The notes under the pieces were generated by a model. It was not told where the DNA came from, did no database searches, and saw only the letters and a program-made list of their open reading frames with translations. A stretch of DNA of 64,000 nucleotides, from contig CAZQMV010000011.1 of the NCBI GenBank assembly GCA_964594635.1, positions 1-64,000 on the forward strand, given 5' to 3'. Of this stretch, positions 26,601 to 35,076 are shown piece after piece. Position 1 is the first letter of the stretch, and every line of letters starts with the position of its first letter. The translations under genes and the position numbers were made by a program. This stretch comes from Berkiella sp964594635 (lineage in GTDB: Bacteria; Pseudomonadota; Gammaproteobacteria; Berkiellales; Berkiellaceae).

Positions 26601-29600
26601 CAGCAGCTGCCGCTTGATAGTTGGTGGTGCCATTTGCGTTTAGAGCATTTATGTACGATTTAGCAGCATCCACACTATGGAACTCAATAGAGGTTTGTGC
26701 ATTGTTACTAAAGGTAATGATGGTAAATACCAAATCATTACTCGCTGCTTGATAACTATCAAGCAATGCACCATTGCCAGTGAGCGCTTCTTTTAATAAT
26801 TGGATGCGGGTTTTGCCGGTACCAGGTAACATGGTGCCCATGCTGCCAGACACATCTAACACAAAGGTTAGGTTGTATTTGGGTTGATCTGGAATAGGAA
26901 CAGTGAAGGAATCGTTCACGGCGGTTGGCACATCATCGATAATTCTTGCAGACAAGGTGTCGTTAGCAGTGTCGCCATCCACATCTTTTAAGACCACCGC
27001 AAAATCTTCAAAAATACTATTTTCGCCGTTTCCAGTCGGATGATTTTCATTATCCCTGAGTGTATATTCATAACTGACTACACCAGTTGCAGAGTTATAG
27101 CCGGTAATGGAAAGCGTATTGCCTAACGGTGTTGAAAAACTGATTGGTGAGAACGCGCCGCCTGTAATAACGGCATTTCCACCAATCGTTAAACTATCAA
27201 CCCCATCAGGAGCAGATATTTTAAAGTTCCCAGCTTGGGTGGTAGATTCTTTGCTTAGATCAGAACCTTCTGATTCATTAGGACCACGGTTTGCTAACAA
27301 ATCGTCTTCATCAACAGTGACATCACCACCTTGGGCTTTAGGTGTGAGGTCGGTGATTAGAACGCTATCGTCATTATTTTTAATGTTAAGAGTGAGTTTG
27401 GCTGTATCGAAGTCACCATCGCCATCCGTTAAGGTGTAAGTAAAGTTTTCATTACCAATTCCGCCACCACCTAAAGCTTTGAAATCAGCATCATTTACAT
27501 TGAGCGTGTAAACATAACTACCATCAGCGTTGATGACAATGCTACCGTAAGTACCATTTAGACTAACGGGAGTGACATTGGCACCGTCTGCACCTTGAAT
27601 GTCATTAGTTCTCACATTACCTGTAAGTACTAAGTTGCTTTCTGATGCGATGCTTGCGTTAGTATCGTTAATCGCATCTGGCACGTCATCGATAATACGT
27701 GCGCTAAGAATAGCGCTTGCACTATCACCATCGATATCGGTGAGCGTGACTTGGAAATCTTCAAAGAGACTGTTTTCACCATTCGCATTAGGATGTTGTT
27801 CATTATCATTTAAGGTATAAGTATAAGTGATTAAACCAGTTGTAGGATTATAACCTGTAATACTTAAGGTATTACCTTCTGGGGTTGTAAAACTAACAGC
27901 TGCAAACACGCCATTGGTTATCACCGCATGACCACCAATGCTTAAATCACCAACACCGTTAGGAGCACTGATATTAAAGTCGCCAGGTTGAGTGGTTGAT
28001 TCTTTAGTATTATCAGAACCTGCTGACTCATTTTGCCCACGATCGGACAACAAATCATCTTCATCGACGACGACATCGCCGCCTTGAGCTTTAGGTGTCA
28101 AGTTGGTAATCATCACGCCTAAATCAACAAGGAAGCACAATTCTGCGCTGGCGCGATCACCATCACCATCACGCATGGTATAGAACATATTATCATGATC
28201 GCCCTGATTTTGGTCATCATGTGACATTGTGGTGTATGTGAAATCACCATCGGCTTCAATATGTAAGATGTTACCCAACGGGGTAGTAATATTCGCATTG
28301 GGAATAGGAATGGTCACTTTATTACCATCTACTGTTGCGCCAATGAGATCAGAATGTTCGGCAAGATAAGCATTCGCTGCGGCATTATCTGCCAAAAAGA
28401 AGTAAACATTGACGACCTCAGGATTTTGATCGGCCCCTGCAATATCGTTGGCGAGTACATTACCTTGTACTTCACTTTGATTAATGGTATCAATCAAAAG
28501 TTGTTGCAAATTACTTAGATCAGGTTCAACTGTAATGACAGTGCCTGGTTGATCATCGTCTAGGTCCCGGAGATTGTTATTGATTTCATTAATATTTGTT
28601 GAGCCTATATTTAACATATAAACTTCAATATTATTTGCATTAACAAGATTTCGCCAAGCAAGTTCTTGAGCATCACTCAGGGCAGTACTAGCAGGCATTG
28701 GTGCACCATCAGATAACCAATAAAGCCTGTCGATGTGATCATTCAAAGCAGCATTATTGCTGTCACTGACAATGTCGGCTGTTGCGGCGGCAGCTGCTGC
28801 TTGATAATTAGTGGTTCCATTTGCTGAGAGGCCATTAATATACGCCTTAGCATCTTCGACACTATGGAACTCCATTGAGGTTTGTGCACTATTATTAAAT
28901 GTTACAATGGTAATCACAAGATCTGAGCTTGCTTCTTGATAGCTATCAAGCAATGCCCCATCGCTAGTGAGTGATTCTTTTAATAATTGAATACGGGTTT
29001 TGCCGGTACCAGGTAACACGGTGCCCATACTGCCTGAAACATCTAATACAAAGGTTAAGTTGTATTTTGGTTGGACAGGTAAAGGGACATCGAAGCAATC
29101 GTTGACTGCGATTGGGCCGTCATCTTGGAACTTGAATGATTGACCAATATCTTTGGTTGCACTGGCAGTATCCAAGTCACCATCGTGTGCTGTAGCGGTT
29201 AACTTCACTAAATTAGCATCAGAGAACATGGTTGAGTCGTTGGGATCATTGGTATTAGGATGAACAACCGAGCGACTTTGGTCGAGTGTTATGACCCCCG
29301 TATTGGCATCGACTGAAATAGTCAATACAATTGGTCCGCCCAGTCCTGCACGTCCTACAACGACGCCATCTTCAAGTGTTAATAATACGCTTTGACCTGT
29401 AACGGTGTCGTGTAATCCACTGTCTGCGCCAGGAGCTGAAACGTTAAGACTGTAAGTAATGGCATCAGCATCCGCCACCCCATCATGATTCACATCTTTA
29501 GGACCATCTGCGCCAAAACTAGCAGTGAACAATCCAGCAAATGAGGTGCTGTCGTTGATTAAGAAATTCGATTCATCAACCACTAAGACAGGTGCTGCTG

Positions 29601-32600
29601 TTTCATTCACATCAATCTGTGGGCCATCATCTTTAAAGGTTAATGCAAGGCCAATATTGAGTGTTGCAGCGCTGTTAGCTTGGTCACCATCTTTGTCGAT
29701 AATGGTTTCATGTAAGGTTAATTTAATTAATTCCGCAGCACTTAATTTGACTGCATCATCTGGATTGTTAGGATCAGGGTGTGAAATAGCTCTGATTTGA
29801 TCGAGCGTCACAATCCCAGCATCATCGACAGAAACAGTGAAGACTAAGGCATTGCTAAGCGTCGTACGGCCTTCAACCACACCGTCATCATTAAGGGTTA
29901 AGAGGACATGTTGACCGGTTAAGACATCAATTAAGCCACTATCGGCATTAGGACTTGAAACTGAAAGGCTGTAATTGGTCGTAATAGAACCTGCGCCATC
30001 TGCGCCGTAGTTGCTGGTGACAATAAAGTTATCAGCAAAATTAGCAGAAGCGTTGATATTTAAATTGGTTTCATCAACGACTAACTCATCAACTGGAACA
30101 GTTGCGAGTGTCACATGGATGCTTGGGCCGTCGTCTTTGAAGGAAAGTGCTTGACCAATATTGAGTGTCGCTGAGCTATCAGCATGATCGCCATCTTTAT
30201 CCACAATGGTATCAGTACGGGTCAGTTTGATTAAATTAGCATCACTTAATGAAACAGCATCATTGGGATTACTAGGATTCGGATGTTGTAATGCGCGAAT
30301 TTGGTCGAGTGTAACAATACCGACACCATCCACTGTAACAGTGAAGACCAAATCGTTGCCAATTGCAGTACGACCTTCAACTACGCCGCCATTCACGGAT
30401 AGAAGCACATGCTGACCTGTTGCGACGTCAATTAAGCCACTGTCTGCGCCAGGTGCCGCAATAGACAATTCATATTGAGAAGTAATCGTGCCTGCGCCAT
30501 CTGCGCCGTAGTTGCTGGTAACATTAAAGTTATCAGCAAAATTAGCTGAGGCATTAATATTTAAATTGGTTTCGTCAACGACCAAGGCATCGGGAGCGAC
30601 ATCAACAAGCGATACGTGGATGCTTGGGCCATCATCTTTGAAGGAAAGCGCTTGGCCAATATTCAAAGATTGTGAATCTTGTGCTGGATCGCCATCTTTA
30701 TCAATAATGGTGGCGGTCAAAGTGAGTTTCACTAAATTTGGGTCACTTAATGTAATAGCATCATCATGGTTGTTAGGATCAGGATGTTGGAGTGCGCGGA
30801 TTTGATCCAGCGTTACATTACCGTGATTATCGACAGAAACAGTAAAAACAACGGCGTTAGAGCCTGAGGTACGACCCTCAACCATATTACCATTCATGTG
30901 GAGTAGTACTGACTGTCCGGTTGCAACATCAATCAAACCGCTATTAGCGCCGTCTGCGGAAATACTGAGAGCATAATTGTTAGTAATGCTACCGGGGCCA
31001 TCTGCACCGTAACTACTACTAATAATCGTAAAGTTGTCAGCAAAGTTTTCGGTAGCATTGATTGCCAAATTTGTTTCATCGACTTGCAACAAGTGAGCTG
31101 CTTGTCCGGATAAGCCAATGTCAATCTGTGGGCCATCATCTTTAAAGATCAGCGATTTGCCGATATTTAAAACCGCATCGTCTGTTGCAGAGTCACCATC
31201 TTTATCTGTAATGGTATCTTCGCGTACTAATTGAACGAGGTTTGAGTTAGCCAAGGTAACTGCGTCATCTGGGTTGTTTGGATTTGGATGGTCAAGTGCA
31301 CGAATTTGGTCAAGGGTAACAAGACCATTACCATCTACTGAAACAGTGAACACTAAATCATTTGTGCCTGAGGTACGACCTTCAACCACGCCGTTGTTTA
31401 AATATAACAATACAGATTCTTGAGTAGCAACATCAATTAAACCACTATCGGTACCATCGGCAGGGATTTGAAGATGATAGTCGGTTACAATGTTTCCAGG
31501 GCCATCTGCGCCAAAATTAGGATTAACAATAAAGTTATCTGAAAAATCTGCGGTGGCGTTAATGTTTAAATTGGTTTCATCAACGATCAGCTTATCGGGT
31601 GCTTTATCGGCAAGTGATACATCAATGCTGGGTGCATCATCTCTAAAATGAAATGCATTCGCAATATCGCGCGTTGCGCTTGCCACGTCACCATCGCCGT
31701 CGGTAATGGTTGCGGTGAGCGTAATGAGGCTATTATCACCTAAGGAAACAACATCGTTGTGATCATTAGGATCAGGATGGACAACGGCACGACTTTGGTC
31801 AAGTGTGACATCGCCATTATTGGGATCAATGCTAATACGAAATACTTCAAGATCACCAACTCGGCCTACTACATCGTCGCCATCTTTAAATAATAAAACA
31901 GGACTGTTAGTGAAAGTATCTACGATACCACTGTCTGCACCTTCTTGACTGATATTTAAAACATAAACAATCGATGCACCATCAGCACCAGGTACGGCAT
32001 TGAATAAACCCGCAAAGGAGCCTGTGGCATCGACTGCTAGGAAAGATTCATCGACGATTAATGAGGCAAGTTCTTCTGAAACTTCGATTGAGGGTACGTC
32101 ATCGATAATGTTAATAGATAATATACCGTCAGCTGTATCCCCATCGGTGTCGCTTAAATGAACATCAAAATCTTCAAAAATACTGTTGTTACCATCGCCT
32201 TGTGGATGTTGTTCGTTATCTAATAGCGTGTATTGATAGGTAACCACGCCTGTATTAGGGTCATATCCGGTGATAGAAAGGATATTTCCTAGCGGCGTTA
32301 CAATATCGATTGGTGCGAACACGCCATTTTGGATCACAAATTGGCCACCAACCGTTAAATTATTGACACCATCGAGTGCCACAATTTTAAAATCACCAGG
32401 TACGGTAGTTGATTCTTTGGTTGTATCAGAACCTGCAGATTCATTTGGTCCACGGTTAGCTAATAAATCATCTTCATAGACAATGGCATCACCACCTTCA
32501 AGCTTAGGTGTGAGATCGAGGATCTCGACAGGATTGTCTATTTGGGTTGATTGGATCTCAGGAGGATTCTCCCATACTTTTTGTTCTGCAGGTGGAAATG

Positions 32601-33066
32601 GTCCTAAACCCAAATCGCGTTCTAAACTGGTTACTATCCCTTTATCACCTTGTTGAATGGTTGCTGGAACACTAAAGCCGCTACCGTCAGCTTCACCTGC
32701 TGCAGCGGCTTCTAATTTTTCAATATCTTCTAAAGTTAATTCTTTTGGTTTATCTTCTTCATCAGGTTTCTGGGCAGCATCGATAGGTTCACCATCATTA
32801 TTCGGAGCACCTTGCAAAGCTTTGGCTGTAGCACCTGCTTCATCACCATGCGGCAACTGGCCGTTATCGCCAACGGCTTTTTCGGCAGCTTGTGCCTCAG
32901 TCGCAGGTATTTCCTCCGCTGTCGCAGGGACATTCTCTGCGGTCATACCTTTGAAGTACTGTTTGATGCTATCAAACATTGAGCCTTTTTCTACCGCACC
33001 CTCATTGGTGTCTTTGTTATCAGAACCGTTACCTTCATGGGGTGTTTTATCATCTATTTTGCTCAT
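23620..33066 (-). CDS. Giant modular calcium-binding adhesin (type I secreted RTX/BapA-like)
   Basis: This 3148-aa protein should be a surface adhesin. The order is: an acidic N-terminus without signal peptide; an AAAAG run (about 120-124) resembling LapG-protease sites of LapA-type adhesins; one T1SS-143-like repeat; six DUF5801-like repeats; three von Willebrand A domains (DVSGSMG MIDAS motifs, codons near 29035, 26840 and 25420) separated by three more T1SS-143-like repeats and one VCBS-like module; then a C-terminal secretion region with a single degenerate RTX motif (GGKGINDF) and an EF-hand-like loop (DSNHDGKVDFMD). The start is ATG 33066, placed after AGGTGAG; a GTG 12 bases upstream is also open. 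No LapB/C/E-type exporter is adjacent. Confidence 0.9.
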   Translation of the reverse strand: MSKIDDKTPHEGNGSDNKDTNEGAVEKGSMFDSIKQYFKGMTAENVPATAEEIPATEAQAAEKAVGDNGQLPHGDEAGATAKALQGAPNNDGEPIDAAQKPDEEDKPKELTLEDIEKLEAAAAGEADGSGFSVPATIQQGDKGIVTSLERDLGLGPFPPAEQKVWENPPEIQSTQIDNPVEILDLTPKLEGGDAIVYEDDLLANRGPNESAGSDTTKESTTVPGDFKIVALDGVNNLTVGGQFVIQNGVFAPIDIVTPLGNILSITGYDPNTGVVTYQYTLLDNEQHPQGDGNNSIFEDFDVHLSDTDGDTADGILSINIIDDVPSIEVSEELASLIVDESFLAVDATGSFAGLFNAVPGADGASIVYVLNISQEGADSGIVDTFTNSPVLLFKDGDDVVGRVGDLEVFRISIDPNNGDVTLDQSRAVVHPDPNDHNDVVSLGDNSLITLTATITDGDGDVASATRDIANAFHFRDDAPSIDVSLADKAPDKLIVDETNLNINATADFSDNFIVNPNFGADGPGNIVTDYHLQIPADGTDSGLIDVATQESVLLYLNNGVVEGRTSGTNDLVFTVSVDGNGLVTLDQIRALDHPNPNNPDDAVTLANSNLVQLVREDTITDKDGDSATDDAVLNIGKSLIFKDDGPQIDIGLSGQAAHLLQVDETNLAINATENFADNFTIISSSYGADGPGSITNNYALSISADGANSGLIDVATGQSVLLHMNGNMVEGRTSGSNAVVFTVSVDNHGNVTLDQIRALQHPDPNNHDDAITLSDPNLVKLTLTATIIDKDGDPAQDSQSLNIGQALSFKDDGPSIHVSLVDVAPDALVVDETNLNINASANFADNFNVTSNYGADGAGTITSQYELSIAAPGADSGLIDVATGQHVLLSVNGGVVEGRTAIGNDLVFTVTVDGVGIVTLDQIRALQHPNPSNPNDAVSLSDANLIKLTRTDTIVDKDGDHADSSATLNIGQALSFKDDGPSIHVTLATVPVDELVVDETNLNINASANFADNFIVTSNYGADGAGSITTNYSLSVSSPNADSGLIDVLTGQHVLLTLNDDGVVEGRTTLSNALVFTVSVDDAGIVTLDQIRAISHPDPNNPDDAVKLSAAELIKLTLHETIIDKDGDQANSAATLNIGLALTFKDDGPQIDVNETAAPVLVVDESNFLINDSTSFAGLFTASFGADGPKDVNHDGVADADAITYSLNVSAPGADSGLHDTVTGQSVLLTLEDGVVVGRAGLGGPIVLTISVDANTGVITLDQSRSVVHPNTNDPNDSTMFSDANLVKLTATAHDGDLDTASATKDIGQSFKFQDDGPIAVNDCFDVPLPVQPKYNLTFVLDVSGSMGTVLPGTGKTRIQLLKESLTSDGALLDSYQEASSDLVITIVTFNNSAQTSMEFHSVEDAKAYINGLSANGTTNYQAAAAAATADIVSDSNNAALNDHIDRLYWLSDGAPMPASTALSDAQELAWRNLVNANNIEVYMLNIGSTNINEINNNLRDLDDDQPGTVITVEPDLSNLQQLLIDTINQSEVQGNVLANDIAGADQNPEVVNVYFFLADNAAANAYLAEHSDLIGATVDGNKVTIPIPNANITTPLGNILHIEADGDFTYTTMSHDDQNQGDHDNMFYTMRDGDGDRASAELCFLVDLGVMITNLTPKAQGGDVVVDEDDLLSDRGQNESAGSDNTKESTTQPGDFNISAPNGVGDLSIGGHAVITNGVFAAVSFTTPEGNTLSITGYNPTTGLITYTYTLNDNEQHPNANGENSLFEDFQVTLTDIDGDSASAILSARIIDDVPDAINDTNASIASESNLVLTGNVRTNDIQGADGANVTPVSLNGTYGSIVINADGSYVYTLNVNDADFKALGGGGIGNENFTYTLTDGDGDFDTAKLTLNIKNNDDSVLITDLTPKAQGGDVTVDEDDLLANRGPNESEGSDLSKESTTQAGNFKISAPDGVDSLTIGGNAVITGGAFSPISFSTPLGNTLSITGYNSATGVVSYEYTLRDNENHPTGNGENSIFEDFAVVLKDVDGDTANDTLSARIIDDVPTAVNDSFTVPIPDQPKYNLTFVLDVSGSMGTMLPGTGKTRIQLLKEALTGNGALLDSYQAASNDLVFTIITFSNNAQTSIEFHSVDAAKSYINALNANGTTNYQAAAAAATADVNADDANPALNGYIDRMYWISDGEPNPGNTALNDAQELAWRNNLIEGNVEAYMLNIGGTNNNINEHLADLDDDQPGTVITVAPDLSNLQQLLVDTINETEVQGNVLTNDIKGADGNPSVINVYFNFDNAQEANSYKNDHPELTGISVNGNTVIIPIPNGNIVTPLGNVLHIGSDGNFTYVSNVNNSINGGKDTLYYTMQDNDGDTSSAELSFNIDAGVTITNLTSKAQGGDVSVNEDDLLASRGLNESAGSDPSKESTTQAGDFKISAPDGIANLSVGGHDVIVNNVFTTTSFSTPLGNTLSITGYNATNGTVSYTYTLNDNENHANGNGKNSLFEDFTVSLRDTDGDTATNTLSVNIVDDVPTANADDFSITKPPLPKYNLIFNLDVSGSMGDMILGTGKTRLQILKESLTSNGALLDSYAAASSGLLITFVTFASNAQTSQEFDNIQAAKSFINALSANGSTNYTAAMNQSQTLMNADKANPALAEYIDKTYFISDGQPNVGTPNSGNYLTWQNNINTNGVDSIVINIAPPASQQNVDQYLTPLANPGDTPAVYHVNANLSNLQDILISTIGDVAHISGNILVNDIAGADGNLHVTQIQFAFASSAAATAYLNAHSDLIGASVNGVNVIIPIPQNSDIATPNGEKLHLNADGTFTYTIDGNAQVGKTDSFTYTAVDNDGDPTTAQAQLHVIAPQSLQMTITSFSVETTSADSHNDVSAANSDVAFATSKAPFAGDLMANDVIGAQGAKVIQLSFETDDAAKYIKDNHLESLNAVADKDGKTVHIPLPEDGAEIEFTTPQGGSLAANNSGEYAYTVSPKATDQVEHFTYTLKDLATGNLHDAKLDVNVFEHPTSLVNLMGSDANDIMSTANHNANAIMMEGGKGINDFIIDVGDSHAPETIFIKDLGMSKQNVLSFVGVQDSNHDGKVDFMDAVASFHQEGPNANLEITLQNKSTVILENVGTVPGHDMQALQQHLESITADLHVTK
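24870..29085 (-). repeat. Three vWA modules alternating with T1SS-143-like repeats
   Basis: The vWA coding units lie at about 28470-29085, 26270-26885 and 24870-25450. Each has a complete MIDAS set: DVSGSMG, a Thr in NGTTNY or NGSTNY, and an Asp in LSDG or ISDG. The intervening repeats start with a TNLT or TDLT motif and end with IIDDVP (about 27680-28115, 26925-27362, 25500-25935). A fourth copy of that repeat lies near 32095-32520, before the DUF5801-like block. Confidence 0.85.
29110..32075 (-). repeat. Six tandem DUF5801-like coding repeats of about 490-510 bp
   Basis: Each unit begins with a VDE(S/T) motif (codons near 32050, 31580, 31080, 30575, 30075, 29575), continues with a GADG motif, a GL(I/H)D segment, LDQ(S/I)RA and ends in FKDDGP. 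Units 4 and 5 are nearly identical in places, including a shared 29-base stretch, which suggests recent duplication or gene conversion. Confidence 0.85.
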
Positions 33067-33084
33067 GGCTGTGCTCACCTACTA

Positions 33085-33210
33085 GTGAATATTCACCTAT
33101 AACAAATACCGGAACAGAGACTGTTCCGGGTCATAAGTTAAAATTAATCACGAAACACCAAGTTCAGAACATTGGACTTTAGTACTACAATTGTTTAAAT
33201 ACATGTATTT
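33085..33210. promoter_or_regulatory. Dyad-rich upstream region of the adhesin gene
   Basis: Three perfect inverted repeats lie before the adhesin start: GTGAATATTCAC (33085-33096), a 9-bp stem CCGGAACAG with a 3-nt loop (33109-33129), and AAATACATGTATTT (33197-33210). They could be operator sites or, for the GC-rich one, a hairpin in the 5' untranslated mRNA. I do not identify a clear -35/-10 pair. Confidence 0.45.
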
Positions 33211-33286
33211 TACTCAGTGTACTTAAACTTTTGTGGCTCTTATTAAGAGTCAATGTCTGACATTTAAGTTCGGTAAACCTGAAAAA

Positions 33287-34189
33287 TTATGGAGGAGGGG
33301 ATTTTGATAGCGTATCAATAAGTGCATCTTTTTCATGCCATATTTGATTGATCCACTGTTTGAATTGATTGCGATACTGTTCATCTTCCGTGTAATTGCC
33401 TTGTAATAAAGCAATCGGTATCTCACGTTCTGTTAATTTAACAATTATTTTATGTACACGTCCGCACAGAAAATCCCAGAAGGTTGTTTTACCCTCTGGA
33501 TAAACAATCGTGACATCTAATACGTGCGTAATTTTTTTATCCATAGCATTAATCGCTAATGAAAAACCTCCCATCTTAGGCATCAGTAGATTTTTGAAAA
33601 TCGATTGTTGATGTTGATGCTTTGCTTTGGTGAAACGCGTTCCCTCTAAAAAGTTTAAAATGGTTACCGGCATGTGCTTATATTTTTCGCAGGCTTTCAT
33701 TGTCGCGATACGATCTTTGTTACGCAATTCTGGATTCTTTTCAATTTGTTCTTTTGAGTGACGGTGCATAATCGGAAAATCTAATGCTAGCCAGGCTAAA
33801 TTGATGCCAGGTAACCATAACAATTGTTTTTTGATAAAGAAGCGTAAGAAGGGAATGTGATTGAGAAAAATCTTTTGCAAAATGAGAATATCGGTCCACG
33901 ATTGATGGTTACAGATCACAAAGTACCATTGATCTTTTGAAAGGTGCGCCATTGATGGCACATCTAAATCAATCGACATGGTTTGTTGCATCATTAAGTT
34001 GTTTGAGCGGATCCAACCAGAACAGACCTTGATGATGCAGCGATTCGTGAAAGTGCGAAAGGCTGTGCTTTTAGCTAACAGCCTAAGAAAATAGAAAAAG
34101 TACAATGGCACACACCAAAACAGAGTGTGCAGTGCAATAAAAAGGGCATTGAGTGCGCCTTTAACCGGAGCAGGTAACCATTGGAGCAT
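33287..34189 (-). CDS. 1-acyl-glycerol-3-phosphate acyltransferase family protein (YihG-like)
   Basis: The 300-aa inner-membrane protein has an N-terminal hydrophobic region (about 12-40) and the acyltransferase motifs NHQSWTD (94-100; His95 and Asp100 catalytic), FFIKKQLLWLPGIN, and FLEGTRF. The family moves acyl chains onto lysophosphatidic acid or related lipids. Length and motif spacing fit the YihG/YhhN-like clade rather than short PlsC proteins. It is 86 bp downstream of trpA on the same strand but unrelated in function. Confidence 0.85.
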   Translation of the reverse strand: MLQWLPAPVKGALNALFIALHTLFWCVPLYFFYFLRLLAKSTAFRTFTNRCIIKVCSGWIRSNNLMMQQTMSIDLDVPSMAHLSKDQWYFVICNHQSWTDILILQKIFLNHIPFLRFFIKKQLLWLPGINLAWLALDFPIMHRHSKEQIEKNPELRNKDRIATMKACEKYKHMPVTILNFLEGTRFTKAKHQHQQSIFKNLLMPKMGGFSLAINAMDKKITHVLDVTIVYPEGKTTFWDFLCGRVHKIIVKLTEREIPIALLQGNYTEDEQYRNQFKQWINQIWHEKDALIDTLSKSPPP

Positions 34190-34275
34190 GCGTTCATCAT
34201 TGTTTTTGAAACACTATTTTGCCGTATCTTATTGTACCTGCGGCTATCTCGCAACTGCACTCCCTCGTTAGGTAA

Positions 34276-35076
34276 CTAAACTATGAATAAAGATCGCGTG
34301 AGCGCTGTGATTTGCTGGTAGCCATTTTCTGTTTGTAAGTCGATGGTTTGTATAGCATCAATCAGTGCAGAGCCAATGATCACTCCCTTTGCGCCTGCTT
34401 GATAAGCACTTATCACATCACTGGCATTTTTGATCCCGAAGCCAAAAACGATAGGAGGTGCTTGCATCTCTTGTAGCTGTGACACCATGGCTTTGGATAG
34501 ATCCATCTGGCAAGCTTTATCAATCCCGGTGACTCCTGCACGGGTCACAAGGTAAGTGAATCCTGCAGAATATGTTGCGATCTTTTCGAGATCACAGGGT
34601 TGACAAGCAGGTGTTGCTAGTAGCACGGCTTCGATGCCGTGTGCTTTGGCGGCTTGTAAGTAGGGGGCTGCTTCTATAAATGGGACATCCGGGATCAGCA
34701 CGCAATCAACACCACTTTGTTTTGCTTGTTGGTAAAAGGCGGTTACCCCAAAGCGAAACACGAGATTTGCGTAGACTAACAAGCCTATCGGTAACTCAGG
34801 ATATTTTTCTCGAATGCTTTGGATCATATCAAAGTAGCTTTGGGTGCACAGTTGATGCTGACAAGCTCTGGCTGCAGCTTGGGCTACTATTGGACCGTCG
34901 GCAATCGGATCTGAAAAGGGGATACCTAGCTCCAAAGCATCAATGCCACTTGCTATCACGGCATCAATGACCTGAAGTGATTGAATTGGCGAAGGATCGC
35001 CTAACATTAAAAAGGGTATATAGGCCGGACGATGTAAGGCCGCAGCCTTGTTAAAACATTTGGCAAAACGTGTCAT
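34276..35076 (-). CDS. trpA: Tryptophan synthase alpha subunit
   Basis: The 266-aa protein cleaves indole-3-glycerol phosphate to indole. The catalytic residues Glu49 (ALELGIPFSDP) and Asp60 are at the same positions as in E. coli TrpA, and the phosphate-binding FGFGI and GVIIGSAL motifs are present. The start overlaps the trpB stop by 4 bp (ATGA), a typical coupling that supports equal production of the two subunits. Confidence 0.97.
   Translation of the reverse strand: MTRFAKCFNKAAALHRPAYIPFLMLGDPSPIQSLQVIDAVIASGIDALELGIPFSDPIADGPIVAQAAARACQHQLCTQSYFDMIQSIREKYPELPIGLLVYANLVFRFGVTAFYQQAKQSGVDCVLIPDVPFIEAAPYLQAAKAHGIEAVLLATPACQPCDLEKIATYSAGFTYLVTRAGVTGIDKACQMDLSKAMVSQLQEMQAPPIVFGFGIKNASDVISAYQAGAKGVIIGSALIDAIQTIDLQTENGYQQITALTRSLFIV

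Noticed and set aside
29110..32075. Regular ~500-bp periodicity that could suggest a CRISPR or satellite array
   Set aside because: The repeats stay in frame within one gene and encode protein modules; no short repeat-spacer structure exists.
24000..33085. Many plus-strand open frames of 60-142 codons opposite the adhesin gene
   Set aside because: They are shadows of a repetitive, stop-poor coding sequence; none has a ribosome site or recognisable product.
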